From: Bradyrhizobium sacchari
GTDB lineage: Bacteria; Pseudomonadota; Alphaproteobacteria; Rhizobiales; Xanthobacteraceae
Assembly (NCBI RefSeq): GCF_002068095.1
Contig: NZ_LWIG01000001.1
Span: 605,175 to 669,174, forward strand
Reading direction: 5' to 3'
Length of the DNA: 64,000 nucleotides
The position numbers were made by a program, and so were the translations under genes. Shown piece by piece: positions 8,897 through 16,535 of the stretch. The notes below the pieces were generated by a model. It worked only from the letters and a program-made list of their open reading frames with translations. It was not told the DNA's origin and made no database searches. How positions within the stretch are numbered: position 1 is the first letter of the stretch; every line of letters starts with the position of its first letter.

Positions 8897-9512
8897 CGTT
8901 GGCTCCGGACGCGAAAAACAGAATGGCCGCCATCACCGACTGCCCGATCACGAAAGGCAGCCCCATGGTCCATGGCGACAGCGTGTGGGTTCGGCTCGCG
9001 AGCACCACGACCGCGAAGCCCGACACGAAATACCAGGCCCCGGCCAGCGCGACGGTGCGCGGCAGCGAGCGGACCGAGGCGAAGATGCCGAGCGAGACCA
9101 GGATCTGCCACAGGCCCGGCAGCAGCCATAGCGTCTCGCTCGCGAACTTCCACATCACCACCGCGAGCAGCACGCCGGCAACGCCGGCCGGCAGGAACTG
9201 CTCGACCGCCTGGTAGATCATGGCATCGGCAAGACCGGAATGATGGCGCCGCGAGCGCGCGCGCATCTCGATCCCGATCATCAGGACCGACAGCACGGCG
9301 GCGATGAGCCAGCCGAAGAAGAAGCCGAGCGGTTCGCTGGTCGGATCGCCAAGCAGCAAGAATTGCAGGATCGCGGTGATGAGCGCGACGGCGCCGGTGG
9401 CCGCCATCGTCGCCGGGCCATAGCCGCGAAACGCGGTGCCCGCCGCGATCTGGCTGCGGATCGCCACGATGTCGGCCAGTGCCTTGTCGAGATCGCGCAT
9501 CGGCAACGCCAA
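8883..9512 (-). CDS. integral membrane protein of unknown function
   Basis: A 209-residue protein with a short cytosolic N-terminal helix (DLDKALADIVAIRSQIAAGTAFRGYG) and about five to six hydrophobic segments, for example near residues 37-55, 64-82, 107-124, 130-148, 153-172 and 182-202. I know no function for it. It is the first gene of the operon with the winged-helix regulator and the uppS paralogue. The start is uncertain: TTG at 9512 has GGAG 7 bases upstream, while ATG at 9500 lacks a well-placed site. Confidence 0.7.
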   Translation of the reverse strand: MALPMRDLDKALADIVAIRSQIAAGTAFRGYGPATMAATGAVALITAILQFLLLGDPTSEPLGFFFGWLIAAVLSVLMIGIEMRARSRRHHSGLADAMIYQAVEQFLPAGVAGVLLAVVMWKFASETLWLLPGLWQILVSLGIFASVRSLPRTVALAGAWYFVSGFAVVVLASRTHTLSPWTMGLPFVIGQSVMAAILFFASGANDVED

Positions 9513-9553
9513 AACCTCGCTCCGCCCGGATTTGCGAAGGCGAATGCCCTCTT

Positions 9554-9570
9554 ACTTTGTATTGCAAAGT
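9554..9570. promoter_or_regulatory. operator-like palindrome at the operon promoter
   Basis: ACTTTGTATTGCAAAGT differs by one base from the perfect palindrome at 8484-8500. It overlaps the end of the predicted -10 box and the likely transcription start of the operon read to the left, a classic position for repression. An extra palindrome, ATTGCAAAGCAAT (9578-9590), lies in the promoter spacer. Confidence 0.65.
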
Positions 9571-9595
9571 ATATCGGATTGCAAAGCAATGGCAA
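9568..9595 (-). promoter_or_regulatory. predicted sigma-70 promoter of the membrane protein-regulator-uppS operon
   Basis: On the minus strand TTGCCA (9590-9595) and TATACT (9568-9573) are 16 bases apart. The start of transcription would fall near 9560, about 50 bases before the first gene. Confidence 0.55.
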
Positions 9596-9700
9596 GGCCC
9601 ATGTCGCCCGCTAAGAGATTGCCTCGATGGGACAACTGTCGGTTGCACGACACCTTCTTCCGCGGATAAGATGGATTCGAAGGATTCGGGAGGAAGAAGT

Positions 9701-10948
9701 ATGTGGCGTAAGTCATTTGTTGCCGCGGCTCTGGTGCAGGTGATCATCGCGGGCACCGCGAACGCGAAAGGACCGTTCGGCAGCGTCAATGTCGGCAACT
9801 GGATTGGCGGCGCCTTCAGCAACGACGAGACGGGCACCTTCTCCCATTGCGCGGCGACGACGCCCTATGCCAACGGTGTGATCCTCGTCGTGAGCCAAAA
9901 TGCCGCCGGCACATGGTCGCTCGCCTTTGCTAGCCCCAGCTACCGCTTCAACAAGGGAGAGAACGCGGCGATCGACGTGACCTTTGACGGACAGGAGCAG
10001 GCCAGGCTGTACGCCACGGCATATCAATCCAACATGCTCACGGCCATCATGCCGCTCAATGTCGTGCGTACGTTTCAGAAGGCGAGCCTGATGGTGGCGA
10101 CAGCCGGCCGCTCCGTCCTGAATTTCGATCTGACCTCGACCGGGCCGGTGATCGCCGCCTTGGCGAACTGCGTGACCAGGGTGAAAGCCGACGGGCTCGA
10201 AAAGGCTGGTGATTTCACCAAGGGAGCAGCCAAGCCGGCGGCCACGGCAGAGAAGCAGGCGTCACCGCCGGCCAGCGGTAAACCTGCGAAGGCCAAGAGC
10301 GGTACCGGCTTCGTGGTCAGCGCGAACGGCCACGTCGTCACCAACAACCATGTGATCGACGGCTGCGTCGGCGACATCAAGGGCAATCTCACGGGCGAAG
10401 CCCCGCTGGTGTTGCGCGTCGTGTCGAGCGATGCAACCAACGATCTCGCTCTTTTGCAGGCGCCGTCGACGGTGACGTTCAAGGAGTTTGCCCGGATCCG
10501 GGACCGTTCGATCCGCTCCGGCGATTCCGTCGTCGCGATCGGTTTTCCCTATCACGGGCTGCTGAGCTCGGACTTCACCGTGACCACCGGTATCGTGAGC
10601 TCACTCAGCGGCATGCGCAACGATTCGCGTTTCCTGCAGATCAGTGCGCCTGTGCAGCCCGGCAACAGCGGAGGCCCGCTGTTCGACACCACCGGACAGA
10701 TCGTCGGCGTGGTCACGGGAAAGCTCGACAGCCTGCGAATCGCAGTCGCGACCGGCAACATTCCCGAAAACATCAACTTCGCCATCAAGACCGGCGCCTT
10801 GCGCGACTTCCTCGACAACTCCGTGGTGCCCTATCAGACCGCCGAGCCGAAGAGCGAACTCAAGACCACCGATATCGCCGGCAATGCCCGGCCGTATACG
10901 ATGCTGATCTCGTGCAACGCGACGGAACAGGCGGACGCGAAGCGGTGA
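9701..10948 (+). CDS. secreted trypsin-like (HtrA-type, S1C) serine protease without PDZ domain
   Basis: A 415-residue protein. The ATG at 9701 is preceded by GGGAGGAAGAAGT and begins a signal peptide (residues 1-22, ending GTANA), so it should act in the periplasm. Residues about 23-180 form an N-terminal domain I do not recognise. From about 200 comes a trypsin-fold domain with the full triad: His in TNNHVIDG, Asp in TNDLALL, and Ser in QPGNSGGPLF (near residue 321). No PDZ domain follows, unlike DegP. The target proteins are unknown. Confidence 0.85.
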   Translation: MWRKSFVAAALVQVIIAGTANAKGPFGSVNVGNWIGGAFSNDETGTFSHCAATTPYANGVILVVSQNAAGTWSLAFASPSYRFNKGENAAIDVTFDGQEQARLYATAYQSNMLTAIMPLNVVRTFQKASLMVATAGRSVLNFDLTSTGPVIAALANCVTRVKADGLEKAGDFTKGAAKPAATAEKQASPPASGKPAKAKSGTGFVVSANGHVVTNNHVIDGCVGDIKGNLTGEAPLVLRVVSSDATNDLALLQAPSTVTFKEFARIRDRSIRSGDSVVAIGFPYHGLLSSDFTVTTGIVSSLSGMRNDSRFLQISAPVQPGNSGGPLFDTTGQIVGVVTGKLDSLRIAVATGNIPENINFAIKTGALRDFLDNSVVPYQTAEPKSELKTTDIAGNARPYTMLISCNATEQADAKR

Positions 10949-10976
10949 GGAGGGCGCCCTCCGCGCCTCACCTCGG

Positions 10977-11009
10977 ATGTCGTCGTCCCGGCGAAAGCCA
11001 GGACGACAT
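10977..11009. repeat. short intergenic inverted repeat
   Basis: The arms ATGTCGTC and GACGACAT are separated by 17 bases rich in G+C. It lies between convergent genes and could serve as a terminator or be a small dispersed repeat. Confidence 0.5.
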
Positions 11010-11029
11010 TGAGGAACCGACCGCTCCCC

Positions 11030-11767
11030 TCACCCGTGGCAGCACATAGCCTTCGCCGCCTGCGGCTCATACTCATCGCGGAGACGGACCCAGTCCATCG
11101 GATAGGGCAGGCCGTCCTCGTGACGGCCGAGCGGGGTGAGATCGAGATACTGATAGGCGGCGTTCATCATGTCGAGGCCGCGGGCGAAGCAGGAATAGGT
11201 GTGGAAGACCTCACCGGCCTCGTTGCGATAGAACACGCTGATGCCGGGCAGCTCGGGCCCATAGATCGGCGTGGTGCCGAAATTGTACATCGGCTTGCCG
11301 GTCGCGATCTCGTCCGGCGAGAACGTCACGCCGAAGTCGCGGTTGAAATCGTTGTCGCCTGAGGAGACCCAGTCGAAGGTCCAGCCCATCCGCGTCTTGA
11401 AGGCCTCGAGCTTTGCGCTCGGTGCGAGCGAGACCGCGGCCATGGACGTGTCGCGCGCGGCCAGATGCGGCACCATGCGCTCGTACCCATCCGCCCAGAA
11501 CGAGCAGCTCTTGCAGGCTGCGTCCCAGTCGGGCGCGAACATCACGTGCTGGACCACGAGCTGCGGGCGGCCCTTGAAGAGATCGGCGAGGGTGACCCTG
11601 CCGTTCGGCCCGGTGAAGGCGTAGGTCTTGTCGACCTTCACCCAAGGAAGCTGGCGGCGCTGATCGGCAAGCCGTTCGCGCGCCTGCGTCAACTCCTTCT
11701 CATGTGCCAGAAGAGCCTTGCGCGCCGCAATCCACTGCTCGCGCGAAACGATCTGATGTTGCGGCAT
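11030..11767 (-). CDS. DUF899 family thioredoxin-fold protein
   Basis: A 245-residue protein with the DUF899 layout: an N-terminal helix (SREQWIAARKALLAHEKELTQ), then YAFTGPNGRVTLADLF, then WDAACKSCSFWADGY with two Cys in a CKSC arrangement, and a C-terminal YQYLDLTPLGRHE segment. The fold is thioredoxin-like, and the biochemical role is not established. AAAGGAG stands before the ATG. It is the last gene of an ArsR-SRPBCC-DUF899 operon, with 18 bases to the SRPBCC stop. Confidence 0.85.
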   Translation of the reverse strand: MPQHQIVSREQWIAARKALLAHEKELTQARERLADQRRQLPWVKVDKTYAFTGPNGRVTLADLFKGRPQLVVQHVMFAPDWDAACKSCSFWADGYERMVPHLAARDTSMAAVSLAPSAKLEAFKTRMGWTFDWVSSGDNDFNRDFGVTFSPDEIATGKPMYNFGTTPIYGPELPGISVFYRNEAGEVFHTYSCFARGLDMMNAAYQYLDLTPLGRHEDGLPYPMDWVRLRDEYEPQAAKAMCCHG

Positions 11768-11785
11768 GGCATTCTCCTTTGGAAT

Positions 11786-12253
11786 TCAGGTGACGAAGGC
11801 ATCGAGCTTGTCGAGGAACGAGCTCCAGCCGCGCTGATGGTTGTCGCGCGCGGTCTCGTCGGCGAACTGGGCGTGATGGAACACCAGCAGGGTGCCTGCA
11901 CTGTCCGGCTTGAACGAGATCGTGACGAGCGATTCGCGCTCCGGCGTCGAGTGCCAGGCCCAGGTGAAGACCAGACGCTCGTTCGGCACCACCTCGCGAT
12001 AGCTGCCGCCGGCCTCGAAATACTCGCCGTCGCCGCTGACGAAACTGACGCGAAAGCGGCCGCCGGTGCGGACGTCGAGGTCGGCTTGCAGCGTCGCCGG
12101 CTTCATGTTCGGCGGCCCGAACCACTGCACTAGCTGTTCGGCTTGCGTCCAGGCGGCGAAGACTTTTTCCGGCCGCGCGCGGAGCCGGCGCGTGAGCGTG
12201 AGGCTTGGGCGTTCCGCGGATCGTTCGGCGGCGCTGGTGGCTGCGTTGGGCAT
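11786..12253 (-). CDS. SRPBCC (AHSA1-type) domain protein
   Basis: A 155-residue protein with the START/AHSA1 pattern: LTLTRRLRARPEKVFAAWT, then WFGPP near residue 45, and a C-terminal RGWSSFLDKLDAF helix. Such proteins bind hydrophobic ligands and are commonly paired with ArsR regulators. The start at 12253 has GAGGAAGAG upstream, and it lies inside the ArsR gene, overlapping it by 124 bases in another frame. Confidence 0.85.
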   Translation of the reverse strand: MPNAATSAAERSAERPSLTLTRRLRARPEKVFAAWTQAEQLVQWFGPPNMKPATLQADLDVRTGGRFRVSFVSGDGEYFEAGGSYREVVPNERLVFTWAWHSTPERESLVTISFKPDSAGTLLVFHHAQFADETARDNHQRGWSSFLDKLDAFVT

Positions 12254-12582
12254 GTCTCTTCCTCTACGAAGGCGGCAAGACGGTCGAGCTTGTCGGACCA
12301 GAACTGGGCATAGCGATTGAGCCAATTCATCGCCTGCTCCATCGGCCGCGCGGTAAGCCGGCAGGAGACCGTGCGGCCGCTCTTGTCGCGCGCGATCAGG
12401 CCCGCATCCGTCAGCACGTCCAGATGCTTCATGATCGCCGGAAGCGAGACCGGAAACGGCGCGGCCAGCTCGCTCACCGACAGACTGTCCGCTTCGCCGA
12501 GGCGCGCGAGCAATGCGCGCCTCGTCGGATCGGAGAGTGCCGCAAAGGTCCGGTCGAGCGTCTCATCCTGATACTTAACCAT
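12130..12582 (-). CDS. ArsR-family transcriptional regulator
   Basis: A 150-residue ArsR-type winged-helix repressor: LDRTFAALSDPTRRALLARL, then SVSELAAPFPVSLPAIMKHLDVLTDAGLI with the recognition helix near residues 45-57. There is no metal-binding CxC, so it probably responds to something other than arsenic-type metals. The last 41 residues, a Pro/Ser/Arg-rich tail, are encoded where the SRPBCC gene begins. The ATG at 12582 has no ribosome-binding site, and a -10 box lies 7 bases before it, so the message is probably leaderless. Confidence 0.88.
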   Translation of the reverse strand: MVKYQDETLDRTFAALSDPTRRALLARLGEADSLSVSELAAPFPVSLPAIMKHLDVLTDAGLIARDKSGRTVSCRLTARPMEQAMNWLNRYAQFWSDKLDRLAAFVEEETCPTQPPAPPNDPRNAQASRSRAGSARGRKKSSPPGRKPNS

Positions 12583-12588
12583 TTGGTT
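12577..12588. promoter_or_regulatory. operator-like palindrome at the arsR start codon
   Basis: AACCATTTGGTT (arms AACCA/TGGTT, 2-base centre) covers the ATG and the predicted transcription start of the arsR operon. This is a natural autoregulatory site for the encoded ArsR protein. Confidence 0.5.
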
Positions 12589-12589
12589 T

Positions 12590-12617
12590 AGTATAGACGC
12601 AAACGAAAATGCGTCAA
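12590..12617 (-). promoter_or_regulatory. predicted sigma-70 promoter of the arsR-SRPBCC-DUF899 operon
   Basis: On the minus strand TTGACG (12612-12617), a 16-base spacer and TATACT (12590-12595) precede the ATG by only 7 bases, placing the start of transcription at or next to the start codon. Confidence 0.65.
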
Positions 12618-12681
12618 GCCGCAACCCGCGGGCACGGGGTCGCACGACTGCGTGATCAGGCGGCGAATGTATGAAGCGCGA

Positions 12682-12960
12682 TCAGTACGGCGCGACGGGC
12701 CGCGTGCGCCGCGGCGGGCGAGGCGGCGGCACCCGTTGCTGGCCGTAGGCAGAGCGAGGATTGGGGCCGCAATACAGCAAGCGGCCGGAGACACTGGCCA
12801 GGCACTGCCCATAGGTGCTGTAGGCGCATTCGCCGGGATAGTCATATTCACCGCCCTGGGCGCACCAGGGATAGTCGCCGGCAGCGGCGGGCGCGACGGT
12901 GACAACGCCGGCAAGGATCGTCGCACCCAACGTCAGCAGCGCCAATTGCGTCCTGCGCAT
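12682..12960 (-). CDS. DUF3551 family small secreted protein
   Basis: A 92-residue precursor with a signal peptide (cleavage near residue 27, APAAAG). The mature part shows the DUF3551 pattern YPWCAQGG, CAYSTYGQCLASVSG and CGPNP with conserved cysteines, then a Pro/Arg-rich tail. This family is multi-copy in Bradyrhizobium and relatives and has no known function. Confidence 0.85.
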   Translation of the reverse strand: MRRTQLALLTLGATILAGVVTVAPAAAGDYPWCAQGGEYDYPGECAYSTYGQCLASVSGRLLYCGPNPRSAYGQQRVPPPRPPRRTRPVAPY

Positions 12961-13058
12961 GGTCCCAACTCCTTTGCTCGCGGCGCGAGATACGCGCCAT
13001 CTACCATCAGGTTTCGCTGGCGGGTTTTATTCCAGATCAACGAAACAACGCGCGCAAG

Positions 13059-13085
13059 AAAAAAGCCCTGCCGAACGGCAGGGCT
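13059..13085 (-). terminator. Rho-independent terminator of the Bug-type binding protein gene
   Basis: On the minus strand GCCCTGCC-GTTC-GGCAGGGC is followed by six T residues, just after the stop of the gene ending at 13111. Confidence 0.85.
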
Positions 13086-13110
13086 CCAATTTCCGGTCAT
13101 CACAAGATCG

Positions 13111-14085
13111 CTATTCGACCTTCAGGCCGGCGAACTCGACGACCTTCTTCCACTTCTCGGTCTCGGCCTTGATCTCCTCGCCGAACGCCTCCGGCGTCTG
13201 CACCCGCGGCTCGCCGCCGAGCTCGACCAGACGTTTGGTCATGTCGGGCTCCTTCATCAGCGTGTTGATCTCGCTGTTGAGCTTGGCGATGATCTCCTTC
13301 GGCGTGTTCTTCGGCGCGCCCATGCCGAACAGCGCACTGGCCTCGTAGTCCTTCACGGTCTCGGAAATCGCCTGCACGTCGGGCAGCTGTGGCGAGCGCT
13401 CCGCGGTGGTGACGCCGATCGCGCGCAGCGAGCCGGAACGGATGTGCTGGATGATCGAGGGCATGTTGTCGAAGATCACCTGCACCTGGCCGCCGAGCAT
13501 GTCGGTGATCGCGGGCGCCGCGCCGCGATAGGGCACGTGCTGCATCTTGCAGCCGGTCATGGCCATGAACATCTCGCCGGACAGATGCACCGAGGTGCCG
13601 TTGCCGGACGAGGCCATGTTCACCTTGCCGGGATTGGCCTTCACATATTCGATGAACTCGGCGACGTTCTTGGCCGGCACTTCCTTGTTGACGGTCATCA
13701 CGTTCGGCACGCGCTGGAACGAGGCGACCGGCGCGATGTCGCGCACGAAGTTGAACTTGAGATTGCTGTACAGCGAGGCGTTGATGTAGTTGGCCGGATT
13801 GACAAGCTGCAGCGTGTACCCGTCGGGCTCGGCATTGACGACGGATTCGGTGCCGATATTGTTGCCGGCGCCAGGCTTGTTCTCGATCACGAATTGCTGG
13901 CCGAGCTTTTCCGACAGCCGCTGTCCGATCAGCCGTGCCAGGATGTCGGTGGCGCCGCCCGGCGGGTAGCCGACCACCCATTTCACCGGCCGGGCCGGAT
14001 AATCGGCGGCAAGAGCCTTCGACAGCGGGGTGGCTGCAAGCGGACTGGCGGCAAGCAGGCCCAGCGCGGTACGGCGAGTGATCAT
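13111..14085 (-). CDS. Bug/TctC-type periplasmic substrate-binding protein
   Basis: A 324-residue solute receptor of the tripartite tricarboxylate transporter (Bug) family. It begins MITRRTALGLLAASPLA, a twin-arginine-like export signal, and the ATG at 14085 has GGGAG upstream. The mature protein has YPARPVKWVVGYPPGGATD, PGAGNNIGTE, and the usual SSGNGTSVHL and VPYRGAAPA ligand loops. No TctA/TctB membrane genes are adjacent, as is normal for orphan Bug proteins. The ligand is probably a carboxylate but cannot be assigned. Confidence 0.88.
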   Translation of the reverse strand: MITRRTALGLLAASPLAATPLSKALAADYPARPVKWVVGYPPGGATDILARLIGQRLSEKLGQQFVIENKPGAGNNIGTESVVNAEPDGYTLQLVNPANYINASLYSNLKFNFVRDIAPVASFQRVPNVMTVNKEVPAKNVAEFIEYVKANPGKVNMASSGNGTSVHLSGEMFMAMTGCKMQHVPYRGAAPAITDMLGGQVQVIFDNMPSIIQHIRSGSLRAIGVTTAERSPQLPDVQAISETVKDYEASALFGMGAPKNTPKEIIAKLNSEINTLMKEPDMTKRLVELGGEPRVQTPEAFGEEIKAETEKWKKVVEFAGLKVE

Positions 14086-14209
14086 CTCAAGGGTTCTCCC
14101 AGTGTTGTTCTTGCAAGCCGGATAGCTTGAAAGCGGCGTCGATGCGGTTGTAACAAAGCTTGCCGCAGGCGGAAAGTGCGCGGGGCGCATCACGACGAAA
14201 GGATAAGGC

Positions 14210-14620
14210 ATGACGGTCAAGGTTGAAGCCCTCGATCATCTCGTGATCAACGTCGCCGATGTCGCGGTGACCGCGGAGTGGTACCGCAAGATTCTCGGTA
14301 TGGAAGTCAAGGTGTTCGACCCCGGCGGCGGCAAAGCGCCGCGGACTTCCCTTCAATTCGGTAACCAGAAGATCAACGTCCGGCCGCGCGATGCCGACAA
14401 GGTCGAGTGGTTCACAGCAGATCACCAGACCGCCGGCAGCGACGATCTTTGCTTCCTCACCTCCTCCGCTCCGGACGAGGTGGTGGCGCATTTGAAGGCA
14501 CATGGCGTCGCGATCGAGGAAGGCCCGGGACCGAGGCAGGGCGCCCGCGGCACGCTGCGCTCGGTCTATTGCCGGGATCCCGACGGCAGCCTGATCGAGA
14601 TTTCGTCGTACGAGGATTGA
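14210..14620 (+). CDS. VOC (glyoxalase/bleomycin-resistance fold) family protein
   Basis: A 136-residue vicinal-oxygen-chelate protein: LDHLVINVADVAVTAEWYRKILGM at the N-terminus, and CRDPDGSLIEISSY at the C-terminus, with His and Glu in the metal-ligand positions. The substrate is not predictable. AAGGATAAGG precedes the ATG. It is divergent from the Bug-type gene across about 125 bases that must hold both promoters. Confidence 0.85.
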   Translation: MTVKVEALDHLVINVADVAVTAEWYRKILGMEVKVFDPGGGKAPRTSLQFGNQKINVRPRDADKVEWFTADHQTAGSDDLCFLTSSAPDEVVAHLKAHGVAIEEGPGPRQGARGTLRSVYCRDPDGSLIEISSYED

Positions 14621-14650
14621 GGTCGCCCGGCCACCGCTGCCTGTCGCATT

Positions 14651-14735
14651 GTCATTGCGAGGAGCCCTTGCGACGAAGCAATCCAGACTGCCTCCGCGGA
14701 GATAGTCTGGATTGCTTCGCTGCGCTCGCAATGAC
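14651..14735. repeat. dispersed palindromic repeat, family A
   Basis: Begins GTCATTGCGAG and ends CTCGCAATGAC, with CAATCCAGA/TCTGGATTG inside, so the whole 85 bases fold on themselves. Another copy lies at 55146-55228 and a half copy at 48344-48367. Confidence 0.85.
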
Positions 14736-14854
14736 GGGGGAGAGCGCGGGCGCTTCCGCATCCCCCGATTTGCGCCCCGCGTCATCCGATGGCAGGAAGA
14801 CGCAATAATCAAAAGGCAGCCGCCAGCAAGATGCGGGCTGCACGGGGAGGATCC

Positions 14855-16435
14855 ATGTCATATCAACAGACCGCCACCGGAATCGTCGGACCCTTCGACG
14901 GGCTCGACGTGCCCTGGCTCTTGAGGATGCGTGCGGAGGTCCGGCGTGATCATTCGTTCCTGATCTGGGCGCCGTTCGACGCACCGGTGCGGCGCTGGAG
15001 CTATGGCGAGTTCCATGAGCGGGTCGGCGCGCTCGCGGCGGGGCTCGCAGGGCGCGGCGTCAGGCCCGGCGAATATGTGCTCATTCATCTCGACAATTGC
15101 ATCGAGGCGCTGCTGGCCTGGTTTGCCTGCGTCGAACTGGGCGCCATCGCCGTCACCACCAACACGCGCTCGGCACCGGCCGAGATCGAATATTTCGCCA
15201 ATCATTGCGGCGCCGTCGCCGCGATCACGCAGCCGGCCTATGCGGAGATCGTCGCGCAGAACTGCCGCAACATCCGCTGGATGGCGGTGACATCGCATGA
15301 TGCGGGTGCTGCGCCCGCGCAAGCTCTCTCGCGCGGCGACAGTTTTGAATCGCTGTTTGCCGACAGCGCCGACCGTCCCAGACGCGCGGCAGATCCGCTG
15401 GCACCGTGCAGCGTGCAATACACCTCGGGCACGACATCGCGCCCGAAGGCGGTGCTGTGGACTCATGCCAACGCACTGTGGGGCGCCAAGATCAACGCGG
15501 CGCATGAGGACCTCCATGCAGGGGACGTGCACCAGGCCTATCTGCCGCTGTTCCACACCAATGCGCTGGCCTACTCCATGCTGGCGACGCTGTGGGTCGG
15601 CGCCACCTGCGTGATCCAACCGCGCTTCTCCGCGAGCCGGTTCTGGAGCGTCGCGCGCGAGCACGGCGCGACCTGGACTTCGACCATTCCGTTCTGCATG
15701 AAGGCGCTGCTCGAGCAGGAGATCCCGAAAGACCACAAATTCCGCCTGTGGGGCACCGCGATCAACGAGCCGCCTGCCTTTGCCGCCTTCGGCGTCAAGA
15801 TGATCGGCTGGTGGGGCATGACCGAGACCATCACCCACGGCATCATCGGCGAGGTCGACCAGCCCAACATACCCATGTCGATCGGCCGCGCCGCGCCGGA
15901 ATATCAGATCCGCATCACCGGCGATGACGGCCGGCCGACCGAGGTCGGCGACACCGGCAATCTCGCGATCAAGGGCATTCCCGGCCTGTCGCTGTTTGCC
16001 GAGTACCTGCACAACGAGAAAGCCACGCGCGAAAGCTTCGACGAGCATGGATTCTTCCTCACCGGCGACCGCGTCGAGCGACTGGAAAACGGCTTCATCA
16101 AGTTCGGCGACCGCGCCAAGGACATGCTGAAGGTCGGCGGCGAGAACGTCGCGGCCTCCGAGATCGAGCAGGTGATCGCGCTCGTCCCGGGCGTTCGCGA
16201 GGCGGCCGTGGTGGCGAAGAAGCACCCGATGCTGGACGAGGTGCCGGTCGTCTTCATCATCCCGCATGGCGGCGTCGCGGCTGCGCAGCCCGACCTGCAT
16301 GACCGCGTGATGGCCGCCTGCCGCAAGGGCCTCGCCGACTTCAAGGTGCCGCGCGAGATCAGGCTCGTCGACGACATGCCACGCTCGACGCTGGAGAAGG
16401 TGGCGAAGGCGGAGCTACGGAAGATGGTGGGGTGA
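14855..16435 (+). CDS. AMP-forming acyl-CoA synthetase / ligase
   Basis: A 526-residue adenylate-forming ligase. The ATP/AMP loop YTSGTTSRPKAV is near residue 189, WWGMTET near 327, the LTGDRV and FGDRAKDMLKVGGENV hinge near 405-430, and the catalytic lysine in STLEKVAK near 518. It would activate a carboxylic acid as acyl-AMP and then acyl-CoA. The chain or ring specificity is not clear. The ATG at 14855 has GGGGAGG upstream. It stands alone between two repeat elements. Confidence 0.88.
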   Translation: MSYQQTATGIVGPFDGLDVPWLLRMRAEVRRDHSFLIWAPFDAPVRRWSYGEFHERVGALAAGLAGRGVRPGEYVLIHLDNCIEALLAWFACVELGAIAVTTNTRSAPAEIEYFANHCGAVAAITQPAYAEIVAQNCRNIRWMAVTSHDAGAAPAQALSRGDSFESLFADSADRPRRAADPLAPCSVQYTSGTTSRPKAVLWTHANALWGAKINAAHEDLHAGDVHQAYLPLFHTNALAYSMLATLWVGATCVIQPRFSASRFWSVAREHGATWTSTIPFCMKALLEQEIPKDHKFRLWGTAINEPPAFAAFGVKMIGWWGMTETITHGIIGEVDQPNIPMSIGRAAPEYQIRITGDDGRPTEVGDTGNLAIKGIPGLSLFAEYLHNEKATRESFDEHGFFLTGDRVERLENGFIKFGDRAKDMLKVGGENVAASEIEQVIALVPGVREAAVVAKKHPMLDEVPVVFIIPHGGVAAAQPDLHDRVMAACRKGLADFKVPREIRLVDDMPRSTLEKVAKAELRKMVG

Positions 16436-16444
16436 GTGAGTGAT

Positions 16445-16524
16445 GTCATTCCGGGGCAACGCGCAGCGTTGAACCCGGAATCTCGAGATTCCGGGTTCGA
16501 TGCTTCGCATCGCCCCGGAATGAC
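16445..16524. repeat. dispersed palindromic repeat, family B
   Basis: Starts GTCATTCCGGGG and ends CCCCGGAATGAC, with a central CCCGGAATC/GATTCCGGG pair, giving a long double hairpin between convergent genes. Six members of this family were found in the window. Confidence 0.85.
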
Positions 16525-16535
16525 GGATGAGATTA

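Noticed and set aside
14651..14735. insertion-sequence remnant
   Set aside because: The long inverted repeat carries no transposase codons and recurs as a compact intergenic palindrome, so it is a REP-like element rather than an IS end.
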